A stretch of 58,658 bases of DNA from Niallia nealsonii (GCF_002835805.1 NZ_PISE01000045.1:1-58658), one strand, 5' to 3'. Positions 44,657 through 54,766 are shown, counted from the stretch's first letter. Program-made: numbers and translations. Notes: generated by a model not told the origin, from the sequence alone.

Positions 44657-45624
44657 GCCATTACCTGCTTTTGTGTTTGATAATATTTTCCTTGCCAGCT
44701 ATTTCTTCTTTTTAATTCCCTGTCGATGCTGTTTAATACTTCCCACTTATTTACACTCCACATAGGTCCAACCATTAATTCAATGGGGCCATCCCCTGTA
44801 ATGCGATGAATAATCATTTCTGGCGGCAAAATCTCCAATTGATCACATACTAAGGATACATAATCATCCATTGATAAAAATTCAAGCAAACCTTTTTCAT
44901 ATTGTTTTACCATTGGCGTTCCTTTTAATAAATGCAGTAAATGTATTTTAATCCCTTGAACATCTAATTTGCTGACAGCGCGGGCAGATTCCATCATCAT
45001 TTCATTTGTTTCTTGGGGAAGGCCATTGATGATATGAGAGCATACACGAATATTATGTTTTCTTAGTTTATTGACTCCTTCGACATAACATGCAAAATCA
45101 TGGGCTCTATTAATCAATTCTCCTGTTTTTTCATGTACGGTTTGCAAACCTAGTTCTACCCATAAATAAGTACGCTCGTTTAGTTCTGCTAAATATTCTA
45201 CTACATCATCTGGCAGACAGTCTGGTCGAGTAGCAATAGAAAGGCCGACAACATTTTCTTGTTTTAAAACTGTTTCGTATTTCTCCCGCAGTATATCAAC
45301 AGGTGCATGTGTATTGGTGAAAGCTTGGAAATAAGCCATATACTTCCCATCTTTCCATTTTGTATGCATTTTATTTTTTATATCGTGAAATTGTTTTTCT
45401 AAACTATCTGCTTTATTGCCTGCAAAATCTCCAGAACCAGCAGCACTGCAAAACGTACATCCTCCGTGGGCGACAGTGCCGTCCCGATTTGGGCAATCAA
45501 ATCCTCCATCTAAGGCAATTTTGAAAACTTTATGGCCAAATTCATTTCTTAAATGATAGTTCCATGTATGATATCTTTTATTATCTGTTGCATATGGGAA
45601 TGGGTTATGCTGATTCAAAAGCAT
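44653..45624 (-). CDS. mnmL: Radical SAM protein MnmL (YtqA)
   Basis: About 323 aa, TIGR01212-type radical SAM enzyme. The iron-sulfur Cys cluster lies in FDCPNRDGTVAHGGCTFCS near residues 35-53. SIATRPDCLPDDVVEYL and LWVELGLQTVHEKT are conserved barrel segments. B. subtilis YtqA (MnmL) acts before MnmM in a route to mnm5s2U34 that bypasses MnmC. An upstream ATG (45693) is open, but MLLNQHNPF at 45624 follows AAGGAGG, so that start is chosen. First gene of the mnmL-mnmM operon. Confidence 0.9.
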   Translation of the reverse strand: MLLNQHNPFPYATDNKRYHTWNYHLRNEFGHKVFKIALDGGFDCPNRDGTVAHGGCTFCSAAGSGDFAGNKADSLEKQFHDIKNKMHTKWKDGKYMAYFQAFTNTHAPVDILREKYETVLKQENVVGLSIATRPDCLPDDVVEYLAELNERTYLWVELGLQTVHEKTGELINRAHDFACYVEGVNKLRKHNIRVCSHIINGLPQETNEMMMESARAVSKLDVQGIKIHLLHLLKGTPMVKQYEKGLLEFLSMDDYVSLVCDQLEILPPEMIIHRITGDGPIELMVGPMWSVNKWEVLNSIDRELKRRNSWQGKYYQTQKQVMA

Positions 45625-45809
45625 GAACCTCCTTGTTTTAATTTTTTCCATAAACAAAATTTTATCATGAGCTGCTTGCTTCTCCAAATACATTTTCTTC
45701 TCTGATTTAAAAGAGTTAAGAAAAGGAAGTAATAACTCCTTTGAATTTACAAATAATAATTTAGAAGCAACTATGCTTTAATGCATCATTTAAAGGAGGT
45801 TTGTTAAAA

Positions 45810-46073
45810 ATGGCAACTCGACAATCAGTTAACGAATTAATAGAAAGATGCACAGATGTCCTTAACAATGCACAAGAACAATGCAAGGAATCAAGCCTTC
45901 AAGAGCATTATAATAATGAACAATATATAGAGGCACAGGTGGATTTAGAGCAAGTGTATAATGATCTGCACACAATGGATCATAGTGCCAATCAGCAGCA
46001 AAGAGAACAGCTTCATCGGATGAGACTGCAAATAGAGCAGATGCAAAATAAAATGACGCTTCAATCGCATTAA
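45810..46073 (+). CDS. ytzC: DUF2524 small helical protein YtzC
   Basis: 87 aa, hydrophilic, helical and Gln/Glu-rich: MATRQSVNELIERC... and QQREQLHRMRLQIEQMQNKM near the end match B. subtilis YtzC (DUF2524), likely coiled coil. TTG 45801 is in frame but abuts the AAAGGAGG site; ATG 45810 is better spaced. Function unknown. A small basic ORF follows after 11 bp. Confidence 0.88.
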   Translation: MATRQSVNELIERCTDVLNNAQEQCKESSLQEHYNNEQYIEAQVDLEQVYNDLHTMDHSANQQQREQLHRMRLQIEQMQNKMTLQSH

Positions 46074-46084
46074 GGGGGAGAAGG

Positions 46085-46249
46085 ATGAAAAAACGATCCA
46101 AACAAAACAATCCAGAACAAAAAAACCGCAACGGGATAAACAATCAAGATTTAGAACTTGGTACAGATTATGATCTTGTAAAATTATCGAAAAAGAAATA
46201 TGAAAATTCAGGCGGGCAGCCACAGAAATCAAAAACGCGTGTAGAGTAA
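46085..46249 (+). CDS. Small basic hydrophilic protein, unknown
   Basis: 54 aa, beginning MKKRSKQNNPEQK, rich in Lys, Asn and Gln, with a central DLELGTDYDLVKLSKKKYE. GGGGGAGAAGG precedes ATG 46085. It follows ytzC by 11 bp and is closed by a strong terminator, so it is very likely the second gene of a two-gene unit. Predicted disordered; I do not recognise a named family. Confidence 0.7.
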   Translation: MKKRSKQNNPEQKNRNGINNQDLELGTDYDLVKLSKKKYENSGGQPQKSKTRVE

Positions 46250-46262
46250 TAGAAGTAAAGAC

Positions 46263-46305
46263 AATTAATAAAAAGGAACGCATCATACGTTCCTTTTTAT
46301 TAATT
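46263..46305. terminator. Strong bidirectional terminator
   Basis: AATTAATAAAAAGGAACG and CGTTCCTTTTTATTAATT form a perfect 18-bp stem with a 7-nt loop. It ends the ytzC unit and overlaps the last codons of the convergent MFS gene. Confidence 0.9.
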
Positions 46306-47496
46306 ATTTATGTTAGAAATAGGTTTTTGCACCTGTTTCAATTGATAATCAAAAAATAAACTTGTGAAAATGCTTAAAGTTAATAAAAAGAGCAGGATAG
46401 GGATAAGGCTTGCCATCCCGAAATGGTCTACAATAAATCCGCCTAAAAGAGGGCCAACCATTCTTCCTGCAGTGGCAGTACTATTGATAACTCCTTGATA
46501 AAAACCTTCTTTTCCTTTTGTTGCAAGTTGGTCTGCAAGAGTTGGTACAGCCGGCCATACAAGCATTTCTCCAATTGTTAAAATAATCATAGCAGTTAAA
46601 AATCCTGCAAAAGCAGTTGTTTGCCCAACAAAGATAAAGGAAATGATAAAGATGATAACGCCAATCACCATTTGATGTTTTAGCTCAGGGAAAAACCTTT
46701 TAGTGAAAAAAGTAATCAATGGCTGCCCAAATACAATAAGTCCCCCATTAACTGCCCAAAGTAAGCTATATTTGGATAAAGGAATATTCAATTCCTGTGT
46801 ATGTGTAGATATAGTAGCTTGCCATTGAACATAGCAAATCCAGCATAAAAAATAGCCAAAACATAAAACTATAAGTGCAGCAAGTTTTGTATTTTTTTTG
46901 GCCAAAGCCTCGTTTTCGTTAAGAACCGATGTTTGTTTATTCCTTGTATGTACCTGGATGTTTTTATACATAAAAAAGGCAATAAAAAAGAATAGAACAT
47001 ACATAAACATATTAACGGCAAAAATAAGCTGAAAAGAGAAGCTTGCAAGAATGCCGCCAATTGCTGAACCAATAGCAACTCCTGCGTTTTGTGCCACATA
47101 AATGCTGTTAAAAGATTTTCTTCCACCTTCTGGCCAAACATTGCCTGCCATTGCATACATGCTTGGATAAATAATCCCAGAACCAAAACCAGATATAATG
47201 AAAAATAAACAATAAGGCAACCAATTGCTCCATATTGTTAATCCTAGCAAAGATAAAGCAGTGATAATGATTCCCGTGAGAATAGAAAAATAGCCGCCTA
47301 TTTTATCATATAAAATTCCGCCGACTAAATTTCCGGCTACACTTGCTGCAGAATTGAGCATTAAGATAAAGCCAGCAATTGTTAAGGTTTTGCCTAAGTG
47401 ATCATGAATATATATAGTATTTAGCGGCCACAAGAGGGAAGATCCTGTGACATTTACTGCCATACCGATAATTAAAAGCCAAAGAGCCCGTGGCAT
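46300..47496 (-). CDS. yttB: MFS transporter (YttB-like)
   Basis: 398 aa with 12 predicted membrane helices. The loop 2-3 motif GGILYDKIGGYFSIL and the mid-helix GFGSGIIYPSMYAMAGNVWPEG fit major-facilitator drug/solute efflux proteins. Position after ytzC and overall sequence suggest the YttB orthologue; substrate unknown. ATG 47496 follows AAAGGGGA. The stop lies within the shared terminator stem. Confidence 0.85.
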   Translation of the reverse strand: MPRALWLLIIGMAVNVTGSSLLWPLNTIYIHDHLGKTLTIAGFILMLNSAASVAGNLVGGILYDKIGGYFSILTGIIITALSLLGLTIWSNWLPYCLFFIISGFGSGIIYPSMYAMAGNVWPEGGRKSFNSIYVAQNAGVAIGSAIGGILASFSFQLIFAVNMFMYVLFFFIAFFMYKNIQVHTRNKQTSVLNENEALAKKNTKLAALIVLCFGYFLCWICYVQWQATISTHTQELNIPLSKYSLLWAVNGGLIVFGQPLITFFTKRFFPELKHQMVIGVIIFIISFIFVGQTTAFAGFLTAMIILTIGEMLVWPAVPTLADQLATKGKEGFYQGVINSTATAGRMVGPLLGGFIVDHFGMASLIPILLFLLTLSIFTSLFFDYQLKQVQKPISNINN

Positions 47497-47777
47497 AAAA
47501 ATCCCCTTTACACTATTTTGTTTTTAAAACATGCAGGATAAGTGTAAGTGCTTTTCTCCCTTCCTGCAATATAATCAACTAAACGCGAAAGATTTAATGT
47601 TTTCAGAATACAGGCGGGGGATGTGAATATTTGTCTGTGTTTTTTTTTGTAACTAAATTTTTGTCTTTTTAAAGTAAATATGCTGATTTAATTGAAAAAT
47701 AAGATTTTTTCGACTACATTATAAAAAGAGACTTCCGTGTGAGGTGTGGGATATCTTTTTTAGGAAGGAAAGAATGT

Positions 47778-48350
47778 ATGACTGATATATGTTTGATACG
47801 ACATGGAGAAACCGATTGGAACGTACTTGGAAAAATACAAGGGAAAACAGATATTCCTTTAAATGAAAATGGAATACAGCAAGCAAATATGTGCAGGGAT
47901 TACTTAGAAGCATTTGATTGGGATGTAATGGTAACAAGTCCTTTAATTAGGGCAAAAAGAACGGCTGAGATTATAAATGAATCACTGCAGCTAAAAATAA
48001 TCGAGATGCAAGAGTTTATGGAAAAAAGTTTTGGGGATGCAGAAGGGAAAACAAGAGAGGAAAGAGAGAAACTATATCCAAACTTAGAGTATCCAAATCA
48101 GGAATCTAGAAGTGATTTAATTGATAGAATCATGACCGGTTTGGAGAAAATAATTTCCGATTTTCCTAATCAAAAGGTTTTATTAGTTGCACATGGTGCT
48201 GTCATACATACCCTTTTGCATACATTGTTAGAGGATCGAAGTGAATTAAATAACACTTATTTAAAAAATGCTTGCATCAGCAATATTTTTTATCAAGAGA
48301 ATAAATGGAATGTAAAAAATTATAATATAATCGATCATTTATCTATATAG
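47778..48350 (+). CDS. Histidine phosphatase (phosphoglycerate mutase-like)
   Basis: 190 aa. The phosphohistidine motif LIRHGETDWN is at residues 6-15, with VTSPLIRAKRTAEII (phosphate-binding Arg), acid Glu in MEKSFGDAEGKTREE and the second His in LLVAHGAVIHTL. This is a broad-specificity phosphatase of the PhoE/CobC type; the substrate is not evident. ATG 47778 lies nine bases after AGGAAGG; an earlier in-frame start at 47739 is poorer. It probably shares a transcript with the amidase 26 bp downstream. Confidence 0.9.
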   Translation: MTDICLIRHGETDWNVLGKIQGKTDIPLNENGIQQANMCRDYLEAFDWDVMVTSPLIRAKRTAEIINESLQLKIIEMQEFMEKSFGDAEGKTREEREKLYPNLEYPNQESRSDLIDRIMTGLEKIISDFPNQKVLLVAHGAVIHTLLHTLLEDRSELNNTYLKNACISNIFYQENKWNVKNYNIIDHLSI

Positions 48351-48376
48351 AGATACATAATAGGGAGCTGGGAGAA

Positions 48377-49543
48377 ATGGAAAATAAATACGGCGCATAT
48401 ATGGACAAAAAATTAACGGTAAATCCAACAAATGATGGAGAATTAAGAGGCATGAGCTTTGCAGTAAAGGATGTTTTTGACATAGAAGGCCATAGTTCTT
48501 CTGCAGGAAATCCGGACTGGCTCCAAACACATGGACCAGCAAAAAAAACTGCTGCGTCTCTACAAAGGCTGTTAAATAATGGAGCAGTTTTAAACGGGAC
48601 CACGATTACAGATGAGTTAATGTACAGTTTAAATGGAGAAAATTTTCATTATGGCACGCCTGTTAACCCGGCAGATGAAAAAAGAATTCCAGGGGGATCA
48701 TCATGCGGTTCAGCAGTTACAGTTGCAGCAGGATTAACTGATTTTTCGATTGGAACAGATACAGGTGGATCTGTGCGAATACCGTCCTCCTATTGCGGAA
48801 TCTTTGGAATACGTCCGACACATGGACTTATTGCAATTGATGGGGTTATTCCACTTGCTAAAAGTTTTGATACGGTAGGTTGGATGGCAAGAAGTGCAGA
48901 CACATTATTAAAAGTTGGCAAAGTGCTAATAAATAAAGAAGGAGAGGCTGCTCGATTTACTCAATTTGTTCTTGCAGAAGATGCGTGGAAATTAGCAGAT
49001 GAAAAAGTGGTTCCTGTATTAAAGCGTATTTTAGAAACAAAAGTGCCATTACATTCTTCCACTATACTTGCTGAAGAAGGATTAGAAGAATGGAAAGAGG
49101 TATTCCGGGTTCTTCAAGGCAATGAAATATGGCAGACGCATAGAGATTGGATTAACGAAGAAAACCCAACATTTGGACCTGGCATTAAAGAACGATTTGA
49201 AATGGCCAGCAAAATTACAGAAGAAGAAGTAGAATTCGCAGCAAAAAAACGAGAAGAAATTATGAGGGAGACGAAGGAACTATTAAAAGAAGATACGATT
49301 CTTATTATTCCTACATCCCCCGATATTGCGCCATTATTAAATTTGCCGACAGCGGATTTAGAGGTAAAAAGAAGCCAAACTTTGCAATTATGCTGTATCG
49401 CAGGTTTATCTGGTTTGCCGCAGGTTAATGTCCCTGTTGCTAACATAGACGGAGCACCAATTGGATTATCTTTTATTGCTGGGAAAAATCAAGATCTTCG
49501 ACTATTACAGTGGGTTGCTGATACTTTTGATGCTATTAAATAA
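48377..49543 (+). CDS. Amidase signature family protein
   Basis: 388 aa. The Ser-cisSer-Lys triad is visible: Lys in FAVKDVFDIEG, cis-Ser in GGSSCGSAVTVAAG and Ser in GTDTGGSVRIPSSYCG. The protein is shorter than the common 450-500 aa amidases and closer in length to AMI1-type indole-acetamide hydrolases, but the substrate cannot be told. ATG 48377 follows AGGGAGCTGGGAG. No GatB or GatC genes are adjacent, so it is not the GatA subunit. Confidence 0.9.
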   Translation: MENKYGAYMDKKLTVNPTNDGELRGMSFAVKDVFDIEGHSSSAGNPDWLQTHGPAKKTAASLQRLLNNGAVLNGTTITDELMYSLNGENFHYGTPVNPADEKRIPGGSSCGSAVTVAAGLTDFSIGTDTGGSVRIPSSYCGIFGIRPTHGLIAIDGVIPLAKSFDTVGWMARSADTLLKVGKVLINKEGEAARFTQFVLAEDAWKLADEKVVPVLKRILETKVPLHSSTILAEEGLEEWKEVFRVLQGNEIWQTHRDWINEENPTFGPGIKERFEMASKITEEEVEFAAKKREEIMRETKELLKEDTILIIPTSPDIAPLLNLPTADLEVKRSQTLQLCCIAGLSGLPQVNVPVANIDGAPIGLSFIAGKNQDLRLLQWVADTFDAIK

Positions 49544-49728
49544 TGTTCACTATTAGAAATTATATTCATATAATATAGTTGCCAGTACAAAGAAGTAATG
49601 ACTGTTTTCGAATGAATCGGACTTTTTGGGGCAAGAGCTGTCATTAGAAATCTCTTTTCTAAATAAGCAATCTATATAGATGAGGCAAATGAGTCTGATA
49701 AAGGGAGTTAAATGCTTTGAAAGCCTAC

Positions 49729-49757
49729 TTGCATCCTAGAAAGAAATACAATACAAT
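49729..49757 (+). promoter_or_regulatory. leuS: Probable sigma-A promoter of leuS
   Basis: TTGCAT (49729-49734) and TACAAT (49752-49757) are spaced 17 bp. The predicted start lies right before T-box stem I. Confidence 0.5.
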
Positions 49758-49762
49758 AAATA

Positions 49763-50016
49763 AAAGATATAGGGATCAGCATAGATAAGGAATAGTAAAG
49801 ATGATTTTTTGAAATAGAGAGCTGACGTTTGGTGCAAGTCATGCCAAAAAACATTTTGAACTCGCCTTTGAGCTGCAAGTGTGAATGAATAGTAATGCTT
49901 GCCGTACTCCGCGTTAAGGGCTAATGAAGCGAGTGAATTATTCACTAATGTGGGTGGTACCGCGGGAGATATACATAGAACCTCTCGTCCCTATTTTGGG
50001 ATGAGAGGTTTTTTAT
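49763..50016 (+). promoter_or_regulatory. T-box leader of leuS (leucine)
   Basis: Stem I carries AGTA (in GGAATAGTAAAG) and the distal-loop GGTGCAAG. The specifier region GAACTCGCC offers the Leu codon CTC. The antiterminator bulge sequence GTGGGTGGTACCGCGG is at 49950-49965. The terminator CCTCTCGTCCC/GGGATGAGAGG with a T-run ends at 50016. Uncharged tRNA-Leu should pair at the T-box and open leuS transcription. The 220 bp before it (49544-49760) hold nothing else I recognise. Confidence 0.96.
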
Positions 50017-50066
50017 TTGCTTAAATAGCTAAAGTTTAGAATCAGTTTATTATAGGAGGAAATAAG

Positions 50067-52487
50067 ATGAGTTTTAATCATCAAGAGATAGAGAAAAAAT
50101 GGCAAAAACATTGGGAAGAAAATAAAACATTTAAAACAGGTGAAGAAAAAGGAAAAAAGAAATTTTATGCACTGGATATGTTTCCATATCCATCAGGTGC
50201 GGGTCTTCATGTTGGCCATCCTGAAGGATATACAGCAACAGATATTCTTTCTCGTATGAAAAGAATGCAAGACTTTAATGTTCTGCATCCAATGGGATGG
50301 GATGCGTTTGGTTTGCCTGCAGAGCAATATGCCCTAGATACTGGAAATGACCCTGCAGTTTTTACTCAAAAAAATATTAATACATTTAAACGTCAAATTA
50401 AATCATTAGGATTTTCTTATGATTGGGATCGAGAAATTAACACAACAGATCCAGAATATTATAAATGGACACAATGGATTTTCTTGCAATTGTTTGACAA
50501 AGGTTTGGCATATGTAGATGAAGTGGCGGTTAACTGGTGTCCTGCACTTGGCACGGTTCTTGCCAATGAAGAGATTATTGATGGCAAAAGTGAACGAGGA
50601 GGGCATCCTGTTGAAAGACGTCCAATGAAACAATGGATGTTAAAAATTACAGCATATGCAGATCGTTTGATTGAAGATTTACAAGAAGTTGACTGGCCAG
50701 AAAGCATTAAAGAAATGCAAAGAAACTGGATTGGGCGTTCAGAAGGTGCAGAAGTAACATTTGCTATAGACGAAAGAGACGAGACTTTTACTGTATTTAC
50801 AACAAGACCAGATACATTATTTGGTGCAACATACGCAGTATTAGCGCCAGAGCATGCACTTGTTGACAAAATTACAACAGCAGAACAAAAACAGGCGGTT
50901 AGTGATTATTTAGATAAAGTTAAAAGCAAAAGTGATTTAGAAAGAACAGATCTTGCTAAAGAAAAAACAGGTGTATTTACAGGCGCCTATGCAATTAATC
51001 CGGCAAACGGAGAAAAAATGCCAATTTGGATTGCGGATTATGTTCTTGTAAGTTATGGAACAGGAAGCATTATGGCTGTTCCTGGACATGATGAAAGAGA
51101 CTATGAGTTTGCCAAAACATTTGATTTGCCAATTAAAGAAGTAGTTGCAGGTGGAGACTTAGAAAAAGAAGCATACACAAGCGATGGCGCCCATGTTAAT
51201 TCAGAATTTTTAGATGGTCTAAAAAAAGCTGAAGCTATTGTGAAAATGATTGCATGGCTTGAAGAAAAAGGAATTGGAACGAAAAAGGTTACGTACAGAC
51301 TTCGTGATTGGTTATTTAGCCGCCAACGTTATTGGGGTGAGCCAATTCCAATTATTCATTGGGAAGATGGTACAATAGAAGGTATTCCAGTGGAAGAATT
51401 ACCATTAGCATTGCCAAAAACAACGGAAATCAGACCATCTGGCACAGGGGAATCTCCTCTTGCAAATATTGCAGACTGGGTAAATGTAGTTGATCCTAAA
51501 ACTGGCAAAAAGGGAAGAAGAGAAACAAATACGATGCCGCAATGGGCTGGAAGCTGTTGGTATTATTTGCGCTATATTGATCCGAAAAATAGCGAACAGT
51601 TAGCAGATCCAGAAAAAATTAAAGAATGGCTTCCAGTTGATATTTATATTGGTGGAGCAGAACATGCTGTATTGCATTTGCTTTATGCTCGCTTCTGGCA
51701 CAAAGTTCTTTATGATTTAGGAATTGTGCCAACAAAAGAGCCGTTCCAAAAATTATTTAACCAAGGAATGATTCTAGGGGAAAATAATGAAAAAATGAGT
51801 AAATCAAAAGGAAATGTAGTAAACCCTGATGAAATTGTAGAAACACATGGCGCAGATACATTACGACTTTATGAAATGTTTATGGGACCTCTTGACGCTT
51901 CTATTGCTTGGTCAACAAAAGGCCTTGATGGGGCAAGACGTTTCCTTGACCGCATTTGGCGTTTAATTGTAGAGGATAGTGGTGACCTTTCTGCGAAGAT
52001 TGTTCCAGCAGAAGAAGCAAATGGGTTAGATAAACTATATCATCAAACTGTGAAAAAAGTGACAGATGATATTGAAGGACTACGCTTTAACACAGCTATT
52101 TCACAATTAATGGTATTTATTAATGAATGCTATAAAGCAGACACACTTCCAAAAACGTATGTGGAAGGATTTGTGAAGCTATTGTCTCCGATTTGTCCAC
52201 ATATCGCAGAAGAGCTATGGACAAAATTAACAGCTGGAGATGCAAGTATCGCATATGAAGCTTGGCCTGCATATGATGAAGCAAAACTTGTGGATGATGA
52301 AGTAGAAATTGTTGTACAGATCAATGGAAAAGTGAAAACAAAATTAATGGTGCCAGCGGATGCAAATAAAGATGCATTAGAGCAAATTGCTATGGAAGAT
52401 AGCCAAGTAAAAGAGCAAATTGATGGAAAAACAGTCCGCAAAGTAATAGCAGTACCAGGTAAATTAGTAAATATCGTTGCAAATTAA
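50067..52487 (+). CDS. leuS: Leucyl-tRNA synthetase
   Basis: Charges tRNA-Leu. 806 aa, full length: HIGH motif as HVGH in [20 protein letters not shown]1 editing domain with [12 protein letters not shown] and [15 protein letters not shown], and KMSKS in [17 protein letters not shown]. The C-terminal LeuRS-specific domain is present. AGGAGG precedes ATG 50067. Controlled by the T-box immediately upstream. Confidence 0.98.
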   Translation: MSFNHQEIEKKWQKHWEENKTFKTGEEKGKKKFYALDMFPYPSGAGLHVGHPEGYTATDILSRMKRMQDFNVLHPMGWDAFGLPAEQYALDTGNDPAVFTQKNINTFKRQIKSLGFSYDWDREINTTDPEYYKWTQWIFLQLFDKGLAYVDEVAVNWCPALGTVLANEEIIDGKSERGGHPVERRPMKQWMLKITAYADRLIEDLQEVDWPESIKEMQRNWIGRSEGAEVTFAIDERDETFTVFTTRPDTLFGATYAVLAPEHALVDKITTAEQKQAVSDYLDKVKSKSDLERTDLAKEKTGVFTGAYAINPANGEKMPIWIADYVLVSYGTGSIMAVPGHDERDYEFAKTFDLPIKEVVAGGDLEKEAYTSDGAHVNSEFLDGLKKAEAIVKMIAWLEEKGIGTKKVTYRLRDWLFSRQRYWGEPIPIIHWEDGTIEGIPVEELPLALPKTTEIRPSGTGESPLANIADWVNVVDPKTGKKGRRETNTMPQWAGSCWYYLRYIDPKNSEQLADPEKIKEWLPVDIYIGGAEHAVLHLLYARFWHKVLYDLGIVPTKEPFQKLFNQGMILGENNEKMSKSKGNVVNPDEIVETHGADTLRLYEMFMGPLDASIAWSTKGLDGARRFLDRIWRLIVEDSGDLSAKIVPAEEANGLDKLYHQTVKKVTDDIEGLRFNTAISQLMVFINECYKADTLPKTYVEGFVKLLSPICPHIAEELWTKLTAGDASIAYEAWPAYDEAKLVDDEVEIVVQINGKVKTKLMVPADANKDALEQIAMEDSQVKEQIDGKTVRKVIAVPGKLVNIVAN

Positions 52488-52489
52488 TA

Positions 52490-52535
52490 GAAAAAAGGTT
52501 CAACATTGTACACACTTTGTTGAACCTTTTTTATT
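52490..52535 (+). terminator. leuS terminator
   Basis: AAAAAAGGTTCAAC and GTTGAACCTTTTTT pair perfectly with a 14-nt loop, then TATT. Three bases after leuS. Confidence 0.9.
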
Positions 52536-52639
52536 AAAAACATACCATTTGCATCTTTATTTTGTTTATCTTATAGTACAAGGAGCAATCTCTATTTTTA
52601 CAGTGAAAATCAAATGAATGAATAGATGGAGGAATAAAA

Positions 52640-52945
52640 ATGGAAGAAATTAAAGAAATAACGACAGCAGAATTAGAAGAAAAGTTAAATAAAGGAGAAA
52701 ATATTGAATTAGTAGATGTTCGTGAAAATGAAGAAGTAGTACAAGGCATGATTCCAGGTGCAAAACATATTCGTATGAATGATATTCCAGAAAACTTAAA
52801 TTATTTTTCAAAAGACAAAGAGTATATCTTTATTTGCCGTTCTGGGATGAGAAGCGAAAATGTATGCCATTATTTGCAGGACCAAGGCTTTAAAGTAGTC
52901 AATATGGTTGGCGGCATGCTTGATTGGAATGGACAAACAGTTTAA
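52640..52945 (+). CDS. ytwF: Rhodanese-like domain protein
   Basis: 101-aa single-domain rhodanese (sulfurtransferase). Entry strand ELVDVRENEE, active-site loop with Cys66 in FICRSGMRSEN, and closing VGGMLDWNG. The six-residue loop CRSGMR fits sulfur transfer rather than phosphatase activity. It sits downstream of leuS as YtwF does in B. subtilis; the specific sulfur acceptor is unknown. ATG 52640 follows GGAGG. Confidence 0.88.
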   Translation: MEEIKEITTAELEEKLNKGENIELVDVRENEEVVQGMIPGAKHIRMNDIPENLNYFSKDKEYIFICRSGMRSENVCHYLQDQGFKVVNMVGGMLDWNGQTV

Positions 52946-53008
52946 GGCTTTTTATAAGAGGGGAGATTAGATAGGATTTATCGGTTTTTGCAGAAAAATA
53001 GCTATATA

Positions 53009-53080
53009 CGCAAAAAACGTAGCAAACTTCTTGAAAAACACAACAATAAGTGCACAAACTGCAGCAAACCTCTTTGAAAT
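53009..53080 (+). repeat. Short tandem near-repeat between ytwF and cse60
   Basis: CGCAAAAAACGTAGCAAACTTCTTGAAA and, about 43 bp later, TGCACAAACTGCAGCAAACCTCTTTGAAA are similar over 28 bp. There is no ORF. It may be a decayed duplication or a paired binding site. Confidence 0.4.
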
Positions 53081-53150
53081 TGATTAAGTGGTATCTTTTT
53101 TGTCTATCCTATTAAGGGAAATTTATTCTTTTTTAGGGGAGAAGGATAGG

Positions 53151-53333
53151 ATGATAAAAGTAAAACTATTTGATCAGGAGCATGAAAAAGATTTAGAGCT
53201 GGAAATGAATAAATTTTTAGCGAAAATCGAAGAAAAAAAATTGATTGATATTAAATATAATGTTGCTGCAATAACAGAAGAGGAAGATGAACAAATCTAT
53301 TGTTTTTCTTCCATGATTATTTATAAAAGCTGA
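53151..53333 (+). CDS. cse60: Sporulation protein Cse60
   Basis: 60 aa: MIKVKLFDQEHEKDLELEMN at the start and QIYCFSSMIIYKS at the end match the small Cse60 family, first described as a sigma-E-controlled product in B. subtilis. An in-frame ATG at 53088 would add 21 residues. ATG 53151 after GAGAAGG gives the family N-terminus. Function unknown. No confident sigma-E promoter was seen. Confidence 0.88.
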   Translation: MIKVKLFDQEHEKDLELEMNKFLAKIEEKKLIDIKYNVAAITEEEDEQIYCFSSMIIYKS

Positions 53334-53358
53334 ACGCAAATTGCGTTCAGCTTTTTTG
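53325..53358. terminator. Bidirectional cse60/ytfP terminator
   Basis: AAAAGCTGAACGCAA and TTGCGTTCAGCTTTT form a perfect 15-bp stem with a one-base centre, followed by TT. The cse60 stop (53331-53333) lies in one arm and the ytfP stop (53347-53349) in the other. Confidence 0.85.
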
Positions 53359-54618
53359 GGACGCAGACAATGCGGCATTTACACCAGCCAGTCTGCCTGT
53401 AACAAATGCAGACGTTATATTGTATCCACCTGTATAGCCATGAATATCTAATATTTCTCCACAGAAAAACAAACCATTCATTAATTTTGATTCCATCGTT
53501 TTCGGGGATATTTCTTTAATGGATACTCCTCCGCCTGTAACAAATGCTTTTTCAATGGCAAGTGTACCATTGACATGAACAGAAAATCCTTTGCATAAGT
53601 GTACAAATGATTTTAATTTTTCCTGGGAAATGGTTGCACCTTGACTAGCAGGATCTATTTGTGCCTTCTCTAATAAAAATAATAAATATCTTTCTACAAG
53701 CAAACCTTTTAAAGTATTTTTGATCGCCTTTTTGGAATCGACTTTCACCATTTCTTTAATATCTGCCAATAATTTGTCTTCTTTTATGTTTGGAAAAGAG
53801 TCGATCGCAACAGTTACCTCTGATAGATTCCATTTTTTCATGGCTTTGACAACAAATTGGCTGCAGCGTAATACTGCTGGTCCGCTAATGCCAAAATGAG
53901 TGAAAAGCATGTCCATTTGATGAGTAATGATTGGTTTTCCTTTTGGATTTAATACACTTACAGCAACATCTCTGAGTGATACTCCTTGTAAAACTTTTTC
54001 TTTAATAAATGATTCCTTTGACGTAACAGGCACTTCAGTTGGAAATAGCTCAGTGATGGTATGTCCCGCTTTTTTCGCCCAAGCATATCCATCCCCGGTA
54101 GAGCCGGTATGAGGGACAGATTTTCCACCAACTGCGATAATTAAAGAGTTGGCTATTTCTGTAGCTCCATTTGCAAGAATAACTGTTTTACTAAGATCTT
54201 CATTATATTGAATGGTTTTTACAGGGCTATTTGTCAGTCTTTTAACACCTAAACGATTCAACTCTTGCAAAAGGGCATCAACAACGGATTGTGCTTTATT
54301 AGAAATAGGGAACATTCTGCCATGGTCTTCTTCTTTTAAAGCAATGCCTAGTTTTTCAAAAAAAGCAATAATATCTTCATTATTAAAAATGGAAAAAGCA
54401 CTATAGAGAAATCTTCCATTTCCAGGAATATGTTTGATGATTTCTTCAACAGGCAGGCGGTTTGTGACATTGCATCTTCCGCCTCCTGATATGGCTAGTT
54501 TTCTGCCAAGTTTATCTCCTTTGTCTATCAGCAACACTTTTGCGTTGTTTTCTGCTGCTCCAATTGCCGCCATTAAGCCAGATGGCCCTCCGCCAACAAC
54601 AATTACATCATAATTCAT
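53347..54618 (-). CDS. ytfP: HI0933-like flavoprotein YtfP (BaiN/RdsA family)
   Basis: About 423 aa, FAD-dependent. N-terminal dinucleotide fold [31 protein letters not shown] is the family signature; C-terminal [22 protein letters not shown] closes the FAD site. E. coli YhiN of this family is reported to be a 23S rRNA dihydrouridine synthase (RdsA), so an rRNA-modifying role is plausible but not shown by the sequence. The start at 54618 ([10 protein letters not shown]) is preferred over 54645. Divergent from ytgP as in relatives. Confidence 0.9.
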   Translation of the reverse strand: MNYDVIVVGGGPSGLMAAIGAAENNAKVLLIDKGDKLGRKLAISGGGRCNVTNRLPVEEIIKHIPGNGRFLYSAFSIFNNEDIIAFFEKLGIALKEEDHGRMFPISNKAQSVVDALLQELNRLGVKRLTNSPVKTIQYNEDLSKTVILANGATEIANSLIIAVGGKSVPHTGSTGDGYAWAKKAGHTITELFPTEVPVTSKESFIKEKVLQGVSLRDVAVSVLNPKGKPIITHQMDMLFTHFGISGPAVLRCSQFVVKAMKKWNLSEVTVAIDSFPNIKEDKLLADIKEMVKVDSKKAIKNTLKGLLVERYLLFLLEKAQIDPASQGATISQEKLKSFVHLCKGFSVHVNGTLAIEKAFVTGGGVSIKEISPKTMESKLMNGLFFCGEILDIHGYTGGYNITSAFVTGRLAGVNAALSASQKS

Positions 54619-54738
54619 TTGGCACTCAACTCTCTTTTTCATCAATTTCTTTGATACAAAGTAGCGTTTCTAATCAAGAAAGGGTACACTACTAATAGTG
54701 TGTTTTAAAGTATTCATAAAATCTTCTTGAAATAGTGT

Positions 54739-54766
54739 TTGTATCTGGATATTTTCATGTTAAAAT
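54739..54766 (+). promoter_or_regulatory. murJ: Possible promoter of ytgP
   Basis: TTGTAT (54739-54744) and TAAAAT (54761-54766) are spaced 16 bp. Transcription from here would place the dispersed element (54851-54995) inside a roughly 250-nt 5' leader. Confidence 0.35.

Noticed and set aside
53088-53130. Possible sigma-E promoter for cse60
   Set aside because: GTATCTTTTTT and CTATCCTATT only loosely resemble sigma-E boxes; the match is too weak to annotate.
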